From assembly GCA_937952875.1 (NCBI GenBank), contig CALFDI010000320.1, positions 1 through 16,919 on the forward strand: a stretch of 16,919 bases of DNA, in the 5' to 3' direction. The position numbers were made by a program, and so were the translations under genes. Position 1 is the first letter of the stretch. Each line of letters begins with the position of its first letter. Under the pieces are notes generated by a model. The model worked only from the letters and a program-made list of their open reading frames with translations, searched no databases and was not told where the DNA came from. The DNA is from an uncultured Verrucomicrobiales bacterium. GTDB taxonomy: Bacteria > Verrucomicrobiota > Verrucomicrobiia > Verrucomicrobiales > Akkermansiaceae. Positions 8,726 to 15,661 of the stretch are shown one piece after another.

Positions 8726-9592
8726 CTAGGTGAAAATGTGATCGATGGCGTCGATCAGCCGTCTTCTCAAGATCTTAGCGCGTCGGGAAAAGTCTTTTTG
8801 GAGTTCTTCGTATTCTAGTTGGCCCTCGCGCGTTTCAATTTTGATAGGTTGATATCCCCATTCTGAGAGGTCGTAGGGTGAGGCACGCATGTCCATTGCT
8901 CGTATCTCGAGTGCTAAGTGAAATGTCTCTAACAAGAGATCGCTACCGATATATGGCATACAGCGATAGGCCCATTTGTAGAGATCCATATTAGCATGAA
9001 GGCAGGCAGGCTGTTCATTCTTTTCGCGTGTCTCGAAGGTAGGGCGAAGCTTATTTAAAGGCTCAGCACTTGGAGCGAAAAAACGATAGGCATCGTAGTG
9101 CGAACAGCAGATAGGGTGGCCTTCAACAAGGGCGTCAATATCTGCTTGAGGCAGTCTGAGATTCAGAGTCGCCTCATGACGCACCTCGTGCCCACGGTGG
9201 ACCATGGCCCATTCGTGCAGTCCGTGACAGCCAAAGTTAGCAGGACGAGCATTCGTGTTGTCGAGCAGAGTTTTTATCCAACGAATAGCAGCGAGTTTTT
9301 TTTCGCTTATGGTGGATTTGCAGAGGTAGGTGAGTCCTCCTTCGGATGTGTAGTTTTTATCGTTTAGAGTAAGAGACTCGATCGCTGTGCCCAGAGGTGG
9401 GTGCCAGGTCTCCAGCTTTGCCATAGAGTAACTGTAATAAGTGAATAAAAAGTCGTGGACAGGATGTGGCTGCCTCTTACTTCTTCGAGCACGATATGGC
9501 ATCGTCCAGGTAAGTAGAGTTTCTCTATGTGCGTCAGACCTCTCCCGCCATTCCTCGGCGGTGATGATATGCGTATGAGTGGTCTGAGGCAT
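8726..9592 (-). CDS. Conserved protein often labelled 3-methyladenine DNA glycosylase (function unproven)
   Basis: A 288-aa soluble protein. The stretch HPVHDFLFTYYSY (43-55) followed by WHPPLG (63-68) is the hallmark of a family I recall from Actinobacteria and Verrucomicrobia annotated as 3-methyladenine DNA glycosylase. I see no helix-hairpin-helix or other glycosylase motif that would support that name. The centre is rich in potential metal or acid-base residues: GCHGLHEWAMVHRGHEVRHE (121-140) carries five His, and HPICCSHYDAYRFFAP (159-174) adds His159, Cys162, Cys163 and His165. There is no signal peptide or membrane segment. It heads the minus-strand group, 53 bp before the TIM-barrel gene. 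The existence of the gene is secure; the function is not. Confidence 0.8.
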   Translation of the reverse strand: MPQTTHTHIITAEEWRERSDAHRETLLTWTMPYRARRSKRQPHPVHDFLFTYYSYSMAKLETWHPPLGTAIESLTLNDKNYTSEGGLTYLCKSTISEKKLAAIRWIKTLLDNTNARPANFGCHGLHEWAMVHRGHEVRHEATLNLRLPQADIDALVEGHPICCSHYDAYRFFAPSAEPLNKLRPTFETREKNEQPACLHANMDLYKWAYRCMPYIGSDLLLETFHLALEIRAMDMRASPYDLSEWGYQPIKIETREGQLEYEELQKDFSRRAKILRRRLIDAIDHIFT

Positions 9593-9798
9593 CGATTCGG
9601 CTTGGGTGCTGTGTGCCGCAGCATGGCATTTTACAAATGAGATTTCTCGTTTTTTCTTATCTCTTGCTGTTGAGACCTGTGCAGGAACGGACTCATTAAT
9701 ATGGTGAGTCTCATTTGGTTTTACCTGCGAGATTAAGGATTGTCGGTAGATTTTAGACTATGCCTCAGTTTAGGCGGGCAAGTCGCTAGAGGCTTAGC
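9593..9798. other. 206-bp intergenic stretch with a small dyad
   Basis: No gene is supported here. A perfect 6-bp inverted repeat, GACTCA (9690-9695) and TGAGTC (9705-9710), with a 9-nt spacer could be a regulatory-protein site or a weak hairpin. A second, TGCTG...CAGCA at 9607-9623, is shorter. No U-run accompanies either, so neither is a convincing terminator for the short gene at 9799-10113. Confidence 0.3.
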
Positions 9799-10113
9799 TT
9801 AACGTTTGCGTGAGAGTAGTCCACCAATCAGCCTAGTCGGACCATAAGTGATGCCACTGACTGTGGATGTGTAGGGGGCGAAGCCTCCTACACCGTTTGT
9901 ATCGAGCTCATTCGCGTTTCCGAGAAATGCTTGAAGTTGAGCGGATTGATCAATGCTATTATCTACATCTGCAGCAAAGTTCAGGCGAGATGCCCCTGAC
10001 TGATCATAATCATCAGTAAAGCCCCAAAATGAGACAACCGTCGTCATAGAAACTGCCGGAAGTGCAGTGAGAAAAACGGCTACTGCTGCGGGAAAGATCG
10101 TTTTTGTGCTCAT
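9799..10113 (-). pseudogene. Short exported protein, probable internally deleted PEP-CTERM-type remnant
   Basis: The 104-aa product from ATG 10113 begins MSTKTIFPAAVAVFLTALPA, a Sec signal peptide with cleavage likely near residue 20-25. Its next segment resembles the N-terminal part of verrucomicrobial PEP-CTERM proteins: VVSFWGF (26-32), FLGNANELDTNGVGGF (63-78) and YTSTVSGITYGPTR (81-94). It then stops abruptly with LIGGLLSRKR, which looks like the last turn of a PEP-CTERM tail (small hydrophobic, Gly-rich, basic end) but lacks a Pro-Glu-Pro motif and a full transmembrane segment. I infer an in-frame deletion of the body of a longer protein. A longer open frame exists up to 10467, but its extra part is antisense to dapL and upstream of the signal peptide, so I reject it. 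A near-consensus promoter lies directly upstream. It may still be expressed as a small secreted protein. Confidence 0.5.
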
Positions 10114-10125
10114 ATTGAAAAAAGT

Positions 10126-10154
10126 ATTATCACTTTTTTTCTCTACCAGGTCAA
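10126..10154 (-). promoter_or_regulatory. Sigma-70-type promoter for the short exported gene
   Basis: On the minus strand, a -35 box TTGACC (10154-10149) and a -10 box GATAAT (10131-10126) are separated by exactly 17 bp; each matches consensus at 5 of 6 positions. The -10 box ends 12 nt before the ATG at 10113, so the leader would be only about 5-7 nt, making the transcript leaderless or nearly so. Confidence 0.6.
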
Positions 10155-10251
10155 AGGCGAATTCCGTGACACTCTTGAGATATAGGCATATCCTTTCTTT
10201 TTTCCGTCCTTTGGTCTTGCCCGTCGCGTTGGATATGAGAAGCATCCAGCC

Positions 10252-11481
10252 ATGGCTCGTATCAATGATAATTTTCTCAAGCTCAAGGCTGGCTATCTTT
10301 TCCCAGAAATCGGTCGTCGTGTGACGGCCTTCACCACTGCGAATCCTGATAAGGCGGCAAAGCTGATTCGCTGTGGAATAGGTGATGTAACAGAGCCTAT
10401 TCCTGCTGCTGCTGCGCAGGCGATGCATGACGGAATAGATGAGCAGACGAATCGGGATACATTTCACGGATATGGTCCTGAACAGGGCTATGGATTCCTG
10501 CGTGAGGCCATTGCTGAGAATGCCTATGCAGGCTTGAATATTTCAGCTGATGAAATTTTCGTTTCAGATGGCTCGAAGTGTGATTCAGGAAACATTCTCG
10601 ATATCTTGGGACAGGGCAATGTCATCGCGGTCACTGATCCAGTCTATCCAGTTTACGTCGATACGAATGTGATGATCGGAAACACGGGCGAAGGCGATGC
10701 CGATGGTCGTTATGAAGGGCTCGTCTATCTCTCTTGCACAGCTGAGAACGACTTCGTCCCAGCTATCCCGACTGAGAAAGTCGATGTGATCTACCTCTGC
10801 TACCCGAATAATCCGACTGGTGCTGCTGCCACACGAGAGCAACTCACAGAATGGGTGAAGTATGCTAAGGAAAATGATGCGATTATCATGTATGACGCTG
10901 CCTATGAGGCCTTCATCCAGGATGAAAACGTGCCGCGTTCTATCTTTGAAATCGAGGGAGCACACGAGTGCGCTATGGAATTCCGATCTTTCTCTAAGAA
11001 TGGTGGATTCACAGGGTTACGCTGTGGTTATATCGCGATTCCTGATGCTCTAACAGGAGCCGCAGCTGATGGCTCACGCGTCTCTATCAAACAGCTCTGG
11101 TCACGCCGCACATCGACTAAGTTTAACGGAGCATCATACCCGATCCAGAAGGGCGCAGCTGCTCTCTTCTCTCCAGAGGGAAAAGCCCAAGTATCAGCTC
11201 TCATCGAGCACTACATGGCGAATGCAAGTCTACTCCGCACAGCGTGCCAAGAGGCAGGCCTGACTGTCTATGGTGGTGAAAATGCCCCTTACGTCTGGGT
11301 CGCTTGCCCAGAGGGTGTGACGAGTTGGGACATGTTCGATAAGATGCTCAATGACGCATCTGTCGTGATTACTCCAGGTTCAGGATTTGGTGCAGCTGGT
11401 GAAGGATTTTTCCGTATCTCAGCCTTTAACTCGAAGGCGAATGTCGAAGAAGTATGCCGCCGGATTAAAGAGATTTTCTAA
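10252..11481 (+). CDS. dapL: LL-diaminopimelate aminotransferase, DapL
   Basis: DapL, a PLP-dependent fold-type I aminotransferase, converts tetrahydrodipicolinate plus glutamate directly to LL-diaminopimelate, bypassing the succinylase and acetylase steps of lysine and peptidoglycan synthesis. The protein is 409 aa, as expected. Visible features are [16 protein letters not shown] (5-20, the family N-terminus), [10 protein letters not shown] (40-49), [14 protein letters not shown] (74-87), [10 protein letters not shown] (131-140), YPNNPTG (184-190), the PLP-binding Asp215 and Tyr218 (YDAAYEAF), the Schiff-base Lys249 in [16 protein letters not shown], and FRISAF near the end. The 138-bp region from 10114 to 10251 separates it from a divergent short gene. 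It stands alone as a transcription unit and ends in an intrinsic terminator. DapL is typical of Verrucomicrobia, Chlamydiae, Bacteroidetes and plants. Confidence 0.96.
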   Translation: MARINDNFLKLKAGYLFPEIGRRVTAFTTANPDKAAKLIRCGIGDVTEPIPAAAAQAMHDGIDEQTNRDTFHGYGPEQGYGFLREAIAENAYAGLNISADEIFVSDGSKCDSGNILDILGQGNVIAVTDPVYPVYVDTNVMIGNTGEGDADGRYEGLVYLSCTAENDFVPAIPTEKVDVIYLCYPNNPTGAAATREQLTEWVKYAKENDAIIMYDAAYEAFIQDENVPRSIFEIEGAHECAMEFRSFSKNGGFTGLRCGYIAIPDALTGAAADGSRVSIKQLWSRRTSTKFNGASYPIQKGAAALFSPEGKAQVSALIEHYMANASLLRTACQEAGLTVYGGENAPYVWVACPEGVTSWDMFDKMLNDASVVITPGSGFGAAGEGFFRISAFNSKANVEEVCRRIKEIF

Positions 11482-11504
11482 AAACTGAAGAACACTATTT
11501 ATTG

Positions 11505-11537
11505 AAAGGCCTCTTCGTAAATGAAGGGGCTTTTTTT
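11505..11537 (+). terminator. Rho-independent terminator of dapL
   Basis: Starting 24 bp after the dapL stop, GGCCTCTTC (11508-11516) pairs with GAAGGGGCT (11523-11531) through two G-U pairs around a 6-nt loop, and flanking A and T bases extend the stem. A run of seven T follows the GGGGC. This is a textbook intrinsic terminator. Confidence 0.9.
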
Positions 11538-11636
11538 GTCGTAAAATGCGGGACGGCCTAAGGGAACTTACTTATACAAAAAAGCCAACGAATTCCCATT
11601 GTGCATAAAGAGAAAAACTTTGTATCGTTCTAGCAG

Positions 11637-12470
11637 ATGAATCGATCAACGCTATTTTCTTTGGCACCTACTTTTCCTTTGGATGATGTGGAAATTAAGC
11701 GCCTTGGTCGTGATAAGATTCTCTCATCCCCGATTACTTGGAGTGCCGTTGTCGGCTCCGTGATTTTAGGGGCATTCATTAGTCCATGGGCTATCGCGAC
11801 TTTTCTCGGAGTGTCTGTCTTTGGGCTGAATAAATATTGGAAAAACAAAAAACCTGAAATCACTGCGGAGAGTATAATGAAGCTCATCTCGGATAGTAAT
11901 AGTAAACAGGACGAAGAAATGCTTCGAATTATCCGAGTGTTAGATAGATCGGGTTATCATCAGTATGCGATTTCTCTTTCTCGTTTCCTGAGCTTAAAGC
12001 AAAAAATAGAAAAATCTCTTCATAGTATAGCGTATCTTAAGCCATACGCGGAAGAGATTGAAAACCTCGTTGATGGAATCTGTATCGAGGTGTGTAAAGA
12101 GATTACAGCAGCTAAGGAGAGCACTAAAGGTCTTGGGGATATTTTGACTTCACGTGATGAATCTCAGCTAGATCGCTTTGCGGAGAACCGTAGAGAGATT
12201 CATGCTTCTATTCTTCATGCTTATACATCATTATACCATACCTATAGTGGTCTGAATCGTGTTGGGAAGTCAGCACAGCAGAACTCTTCTTCACAGCAGA
12301 AAATAAGAAAGTCTGAGCATATGAAGCATATGAAGCAGATGATAGAAGATCTGCGCGATGAAGCAGACTTTCTCTCTCGCTTGAGCACTCGTATCGATGA
12401 ATCTTTGGTATCTAGTGAGGGTGATGAATTTCTCACTGATGAGAGACATGTCGAGAGCCATCTCAAGTAA
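11637..12470 (+). CDS. Membrane-anchored helical protein of unknown function, partner of ModF-like ATPase
   Basis: I do not recognise this 277-aa protein. A short N-terminal cytoplasm-like region (1-32) is followed by a hydrophobic stretch at about 34-66 with a central Ser-Pro (49-50), readable as a tight helical hairpin of two membrane segments. From residue 75 it is highly charged and almost entirely helical, without Pro-rich breaks, consistent with a long soluble helical or coiled-coil domain. Near the end, a 9-bp direct repeat (GCATATGAA twice, 12317-12334) encodes HMKHMK. The start ATG 11637 has no visible Shine-Dalgarno. The ModF-like ATPase gene begins 11 bp after its stop, so the two are probably one operon. 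By context it could be a membrane tether or effector for that ATPase, but this is only inference. Confidence 0.8.
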   Translation: MNRSTLFSLAPTFPLDDVEIKRLGRDKILSSPITWSAVVGSVILGAFISPWAIATFLGVSVFGLNKYWKNKKPEITAESIMKLISDSNSKQDEEMLRIIRVLDRSGYHQYAISLSRFLSLKQKIEKSLHSIAYLKPYAEEIENLVDGICIEVCKEITAAKESTKGLGDILTSRDESQLDRFAENRREIHASILHAYTSLYHTYSGLNRVGKSAQQNSSSQQKIRKSEHMKHMKQMIEDLRDEADFLSRLSTRIDESLVSSEGDEFLTDERHVESHLK

Positions 12471-12481
12471 AGGCGTGTAGA

Positions 12482-13789
12482 ATGTTGGAGGTGTTAGATG
12501 ATCAATGCTGGGGGATCGTTGGTCGGAACGGCAGCGGTAAGTCTACTCTAGCAGCCCAGATCGCTAGCGATTCGGTGAACTCTGCACTCGTCTCTTTAGA
12601 GTTAGAAGATGGGCTTTTAGAAAGGGAACTTCAGGAGGATGATACAGACTTCATTGATAAGATAGATACTGGACGCACAGTAAGAGAGCTTATTTTAGAA
12701 GTCGGGCAAGACAGGGATATCGAGACATTAGTAACCGAGCTAGGATTGGTGGAGCTTCTAGATCGTGGTTTTCGTGTTTTATCTACGGGTGAGAGACGCC
12801 GCCTGATGATTGCACGTGCTCTTATTCAGGAGCCGAGCATATTGGTGTTAGACGAGCCATTCGATGGGTTAGACGTAGAGTTTCAACAGCAGTTAAGAGA
12901 GTTTTTAAGTGCTTTAAATGTCCGTATGATCATTGCGACGAATCGTCTGAGCGATCTTGATGGACTTGCCACACACTTTCTCTGCGTTGATAATCGCGAG
13001 GTTGTTTTAAGAGGAGAGCGAGCAGAGATAGAGGCAAATGCGACCTTTCAACAGCTAATGACTTTACCGGAAGGGGAGATCAAACTGCCGGAAGTGATCC
13101 GGGATGATGTTTTACGATTAGGGCCGTTAATTGAAATGAAGTCTGTCACCGTTATCCACAGCGGTCGGGAGATCTTATCTCGTCTGGACTGGATCGTAGA
13201 CCGTGGCGAGAATTGGAAGATCTCTGGGCCTAATGGCTGTGGTAAGTCTACTCTCGTTAATCTCGTCACTGGTGATCACCCGCAGTGCTATTCGAATGAT
13301 GTAGTCGTATTCGGAATGCAGCGGGGGAGTGGAGAGTCCATCTGGGATGTAAAAAAGCACATCGGAATCGTCTCTCCGCTTTTACACAGTCAATACCGTG
13401 TCGGAGTGAATAGTTTATCCGTCGTTGTGTCTGGATTCTACGATAGCGTTGGTATTTATCGTTCACCTCAACCTGAACATGTGGAACTGGCGAAGCAGTG
13501 GTTGGACATTATGAATATGGCAGACTGTGCTCATCAGGCTTTTAGATCACTTAGCTTTGGCCAACAGCGATTGGTTCTCATAGCGAGAGCTTTAGTCAAA
13601 GGTCCTCAGCTATTGATACTAGATGAGCCTTGCCAAGGATTGGATCGGCTAAATCGAGCACTTGTTTTAAAAGTGCTCGATCAGATCGTAATGGCGGGAA
13701 AGACACAACTCATATACATCACACATGAAGCGGAAGACCACTTAGAGTGTGTGACACATGAGCTACGTCTCGGAGATGCTTCAGGCTAG
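12482..13789 (+). CDS. modF: ModF-like tandem ABC ATPase (no transmembrane domain)
   Basis: A 435-aa protein with two ABC nucleotide-binding domains and no membrane segment, resembling E. coli ModF (the photorepair-associated/molybdate-linked ATPase; physiological role unsettled). Domain 1 has Walker A GRNGSGKST (14-22), signature LSTGE (100-104) and Walker B ILVLDE (120-125). Domain 2 has Walker A GPNGCGKST (249-257), signature LSFGQ (357-361), Walker B LLILDE (377-382) and H-loop His415. In domain 1 the H-loop position is Asn154 (ATNRL), as in E. coli ModF (LNRF), so the two sites are asymmetric. Strongly ModF-specific stretches are DTGRTVREL, DEPFDGLDV, SGESIWDVKKHIG and LVTGDHPQCYSND. It starts about 18 residues later than ModF, and no alternative in-frame ATG, GTG or TTG exists after the upstream TGA at 12440-12442. 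No molybdate transport genes are adjacent. Its stop overlaps the glycyl-tRNA synthetase stop. Confidence 0.87.
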   Translation: MLEVLDDQCWGIVGRNGSGKSTLAAQIASDSVNSALVSLELEDGLLERELQEDDTDFIDKIDTGRTVRELILEVGQDRDIETLVTELGLVELLDRGFRVLSTGERRRLMIARALIQEPSILVLDEPFDGLDVEFQQQLREFLSALNVRMIIATNRLSDLDGLATHFLCVDNREVVLRGERAEIEANATFQQLMTLPEGEIKLPEVIRDDVLRLGPLIEMKSVTVIHSGREILSRLDWIVDRGENWKISGPNGCGKSTLVNLVTGDHPQCYSNDVVVFGMQRGSGESIWDVKKHIGIVSPLLHSQYRVGVNSLSVVVSGFYDSVGIYRSPQPEHVELAKQWLDIMNMADCAHQAFRSLSFGQQRLVLIARALVKGPQLLILDEPCQGLDRLNRALVLKVLDQIVMAGKTQLIYITHEAEDHLECVTHELRLGDASG

Positions 13790-15180
13790 TGAATGCGTGG
13801 CAGGAGCCAGCCTAGCAAGTCATCTATTTTGACACGCTCTTGTTCCATAGAGTCGCGGTGACGTATCGTGACGGTATCTTTTAATTCTCCATCAGCCTCT
13901 TCGCCGAGAGTCTCAAAGTCGATCGCGACACAGAACGGTGTTCCGACTTCGTCCTGACGACGGTAGCGGCGGCCGATAGCTGCTGTCTCATCATAATAGA
14001 CAGTCATGTATGGCTGGAGAAGGTTCTTAACTTCTTTCGCTTTCGCCACGAGCTCTGGCTTATTTTTCAGAAGCGGGAGAACGGCGACTTTGATCGGAGC
14101 GATCGCAGGCTTAAAGCGCATGACTGTCCGGATGTCTTTCTTACCTCCTTCTTTCGTGAGGTCTTCTTCATCATAGGCCTCGCAGATCAGTGCGAGCACA
14201 GTGCGGTCACAACCAGCAGACGGTTCCACGACGTGTGGGATGAACTTTTCTTTGGTCTGCTCATCGAAGTATTCTTGAGTCTTGCCGCTCGCTTCATGGT
14301 GCTTTGTTAAATCGTAGGCACCGCGATAGGCGACTCCTTCGAGCTCCTGCTGGCCGAATGGGAAATCGTATTCGATGTCGTATGTCTTCTCAGAATAGTG
14401 AGCACGCTCGCCATCTGGGATGTCTAGGACGTGAAGCTTATTCTTATCGAGGCCGATCTCGTCATAGAAGGCGAGGCGTTTCTCTAGCCACTCATCTGTG
14501 AGGCGGAGGCCATCTTCTGGACGACAGAAATATTCAATCTCCATCTGTTCGAACTCGCGTGAGCGGAAGGTGAAGTTCCGAGGTGTGATTTCATTTCGAA
14601 AAGCCTTACCGATCTGTGCGATTCCGAACGGAAGTTTGATTCTGTTAGAATCTAACACGTTCTTAAATTGCACAAAAATGGTCTGAGCAGTCTCTGGTCT
14701 AAGGTAGGCGACGGCATTGGGATCATTGTCATCTGCAGATGCTCCCATCTTCGTCTGGAACATGAGATTAAAGTCCTTTGGCTCTGTCAGCTCACAGCTT
14801 TTATCTTCACCCTTAGGGAGCTGAGCCTTTGCTTCACAAATAGGTGTCTCTTCTATCGTGTCCGCACGGTAGCGCTTTTTACAGACTCTGCAGTCCACCA
14901 TGGGATCGCTAAATCCACCGACGTGGCCAGATGCTGTGAGCACGGCCTGATGGGTGAGGATGGAGCCATCCATGCCGAGAATATCATCTCTCTCTTGGAC
15001 GTTTTTACGCCACCAATAGTCTTTGAGATTTCTCTTCAGATCAGCACCGAGTGGGCCGTAATCCCAGCACCCATTAAGGCCTCCATAGATTTCTGCGGAT
15101 TGGAAAATGAATCCTTTGCGCTTACACAGAGAAACGATTGCTTCCATGCGTTCTGTATCAGTGTGCTCTTTATTTGCCAT
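13786..15180 (-). CDS. glyQS: Glycyl-tRNA synthetase, alpha-2 type
   Basis: This class II synthetase charges tRNA-Gly with glycine using ATP. It is the single-chain homodimeric type, not the alpha/beta (GlyQ+GlyS) type. I chose ATG 15180 (464 aa), which gives MANKEHTDTERMEAIVSLCKRKG..., because the longer frame would need TTG 15213 and adds a non-homologous MLLSATFTTPI. Motifs from the N-terminus are GFIFQSAEIYGG (23-34), DYGPLG (40-45), a likely zinc site using C97 and C100 with C115 and C129, RPETAQ (161-166), motif 2 FRNEITPRNFTFRSREFEQMEIEYF (194-218), and motif 3 with EPSAGCDRT. The C-terminal anticodon-binding domain begins near IAPIKVAVLPL. It faces the ModF-like gene tail to tail and upstream of it lies an intergenic region with a divergent promoter. 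No T-box leader is visible on the minus strand. Confidence 0.96.
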   Translation of the reverse strand: MANKEHTDTERMEAIVSLCKRKGFIFQSAEIYGGLNGCWDYGPLGADLKRNLKDYWWRKNVQERDDILGMDGSILTHQAVLTASGHVGGFSDPMVDCRVCKKRYRADTIEETPICEAKAQLPKGEDKSCELTEPKDFNLMFQTKMGASADDNDPNAVAYLRPETAQTIFVQFKNVLDSNRIKLPFGIAQIGKAFRNEITPRNFTFRSREFEQMEIEYFCRPEDGLRLTDEWLEKRLAFYDEIGLDKNKLHVLDIPDGERAHYSEKTYDIEYDFPFGQQELEGVAYRGAYDLTKHHEASGKTQEYFDEQTKEKFIPHVVEPSAGCDRTVLALICEAYDEEDLTKEGGKKDIRTVMRFKPAIAPIKVAVLPLLKNKPELVAKAKEVKNLLQPYMTVYYDETAAIGRRYRRQDEVGTPFCVAIDFETLGEEADGELKDTVTIRHRDSMEQERVKIDDLLGWLLPRIH

Positions 15181-15298
15181 AATAGGTGTGGTGAAGGTTG
15201 CGGATAAGAGCAAGGACAGCCTCTAAGAGCAAGGCGGGTTTACTGAAAAACACGATTGGCGGCATTTTTTTTAAGAAAAAACAATTTAATCCGACAAA

Positions 15299-15326
15299 TT
15301 GGCATGCTTACGGCAGTATATATAAT
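15299..15326 (+). promoter_or_regulatory. Strong sigma-70-type promoter, no protein gene downstream
   Basis: A -35 box TTGGCA (15299-15304) and a perfect -10 box TATAAT (15321-15326) are separated by 16 bp. The predicted start is near 15332-15334. It points away from glyQS into a stretch with no normal-sized gene and a terminator-like hairpin about 200 nt on. This is the best-matching promoter in the window. The AT-rich core could also serve glyQS in the other direction (TATACT on the minus strand at 15320-15315). Confidence 0.7.
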
Positions 15327-15332
15327 GTCTGA

Positions 15333-15531
15333 AGATTAAAAATCGCAGGCATTCCAGCTGGGTCATGTGAAAGTTTATGGGTTTTTCTGATCATAGCTTC
15401 AGTTGGGGTGCTTCTGCGGCCTCCGGATAATAATTTAACAAAGAGCATCAGCGCTATTGTTAGAGACGGCTCCGACCGTGATTTTGGCTTTAATGGGTTT
15501 TTGCCAAGATTACGTCGGGGCCGTTTTTTTT
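15333..15531 (+). ncRNA. Putative intergenic small RNA of about 200 nt
   Basis: The transcript is defined by the promoter at 15299-15326 and by a terminator hairpin with eight T ending at 15531. Within it, a hairpin at 15436-15462 pairs TAACAA with TTGTTA and AG/GC with GC/CT, closed by an ATCA loop with one A-G mismatch and one bulged A. The 3' hairpin has a 22-bp stem with three G-U pairs, which suggests RNA pairing and not a DNA palindrome. The 5' part also contains a 17-codon frame (15377-15430), so a small peptide is possible. I could not match it to 6S RNA, SRP RNA, tmRNA, RNase P or a T-box: the 6S end-to-end pairing and the SRP apical loop are not seen. The ends are estimated. Confidence 0.55.
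15466..15531 (+). terminator. Long terminator-type hairpin with U-run
   Basis: ACGGCTCCGA (15466-15475) pairs with TCGGGGCCGT (15515-15524), and after a single bulged C, CGTGATTTTGGC (15477-15488) pairs with GCCAAGATTACG (15503-15514). The loop is 14 nt and T-rich. Three G-U pairs occur. Eight T (15524-15531) follow. The stem is much longer than needed for termination and may be a functional RNA element as well. Confidence 0.85.
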
Positions 15532-15661
15532 GCTAGTGTAGCCAGCACCTAGATAGCAGAGCGAGACCGATGAATAATCGTGGGGTGGTATGATCGGCAC
15601 TAGAGAGAGACTCTCTCCTAATAAAAGTCATTCCGAGGGCTCAGGAATAGCCTGAAACGAA
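15532..15661. other. Intergenic tail with small dyads downstream of the MerC gene
   Basis: No gene is supported in this 130-bp part. A 6-bp dyad GAGAGA/TCTCTC with a 3-nt loop lies at 15603-15617, and TCAGG/CCTGA at about 15641-15655. Both lie after the MerC-like gene on the minus strand. Without a U-run they are at best weak 3'-end stabilisers. Confidence 0.3.

Noticed and set aside
9364..9624. 86-aa minus ORF overlapping the start of the 288-aa gene
   Set aside because: It is an out-of-frame shadow of a conserved coding region, with low-complexity Ser/Leu/Arg composition.
10114..10467. Extension of the short exported minus-strand ORF to 222 aa
   Set aside because: The extra 118 residues are largely antisense to dapL, lie ahead of a clear signal peptide start at 10113, and contain the promoter.
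12317..12334. Tandem 9-bp repeat GCATATGAA in the 277-aa gene
   Set aside because: Only two copies, in frame, encoding HMKHMK; probably simple slippage without a separate role.
14668..15207. 179-aa plus-strand ORF antisense to glyQS
   Set aside because: It mirrors strongly conserved synthetase codons, has no recognisable domain, and is an expected shadow.
15205..15234. Direct repeat TAAGAGCAAGG twice, 19 bp apart, just upstream of glyQS
   Set aside because: An 11-bp pair of this kind is too short and isolated to support a repeat element or a binding site.
15575..15600. GGGGTGGTATGATCGG resembling the T-box antiterminator core of glycine T-boxes
   Set aside because: It is on the plus strand, opposite to glyQS, and lacks the specifier stem and a following terminator.
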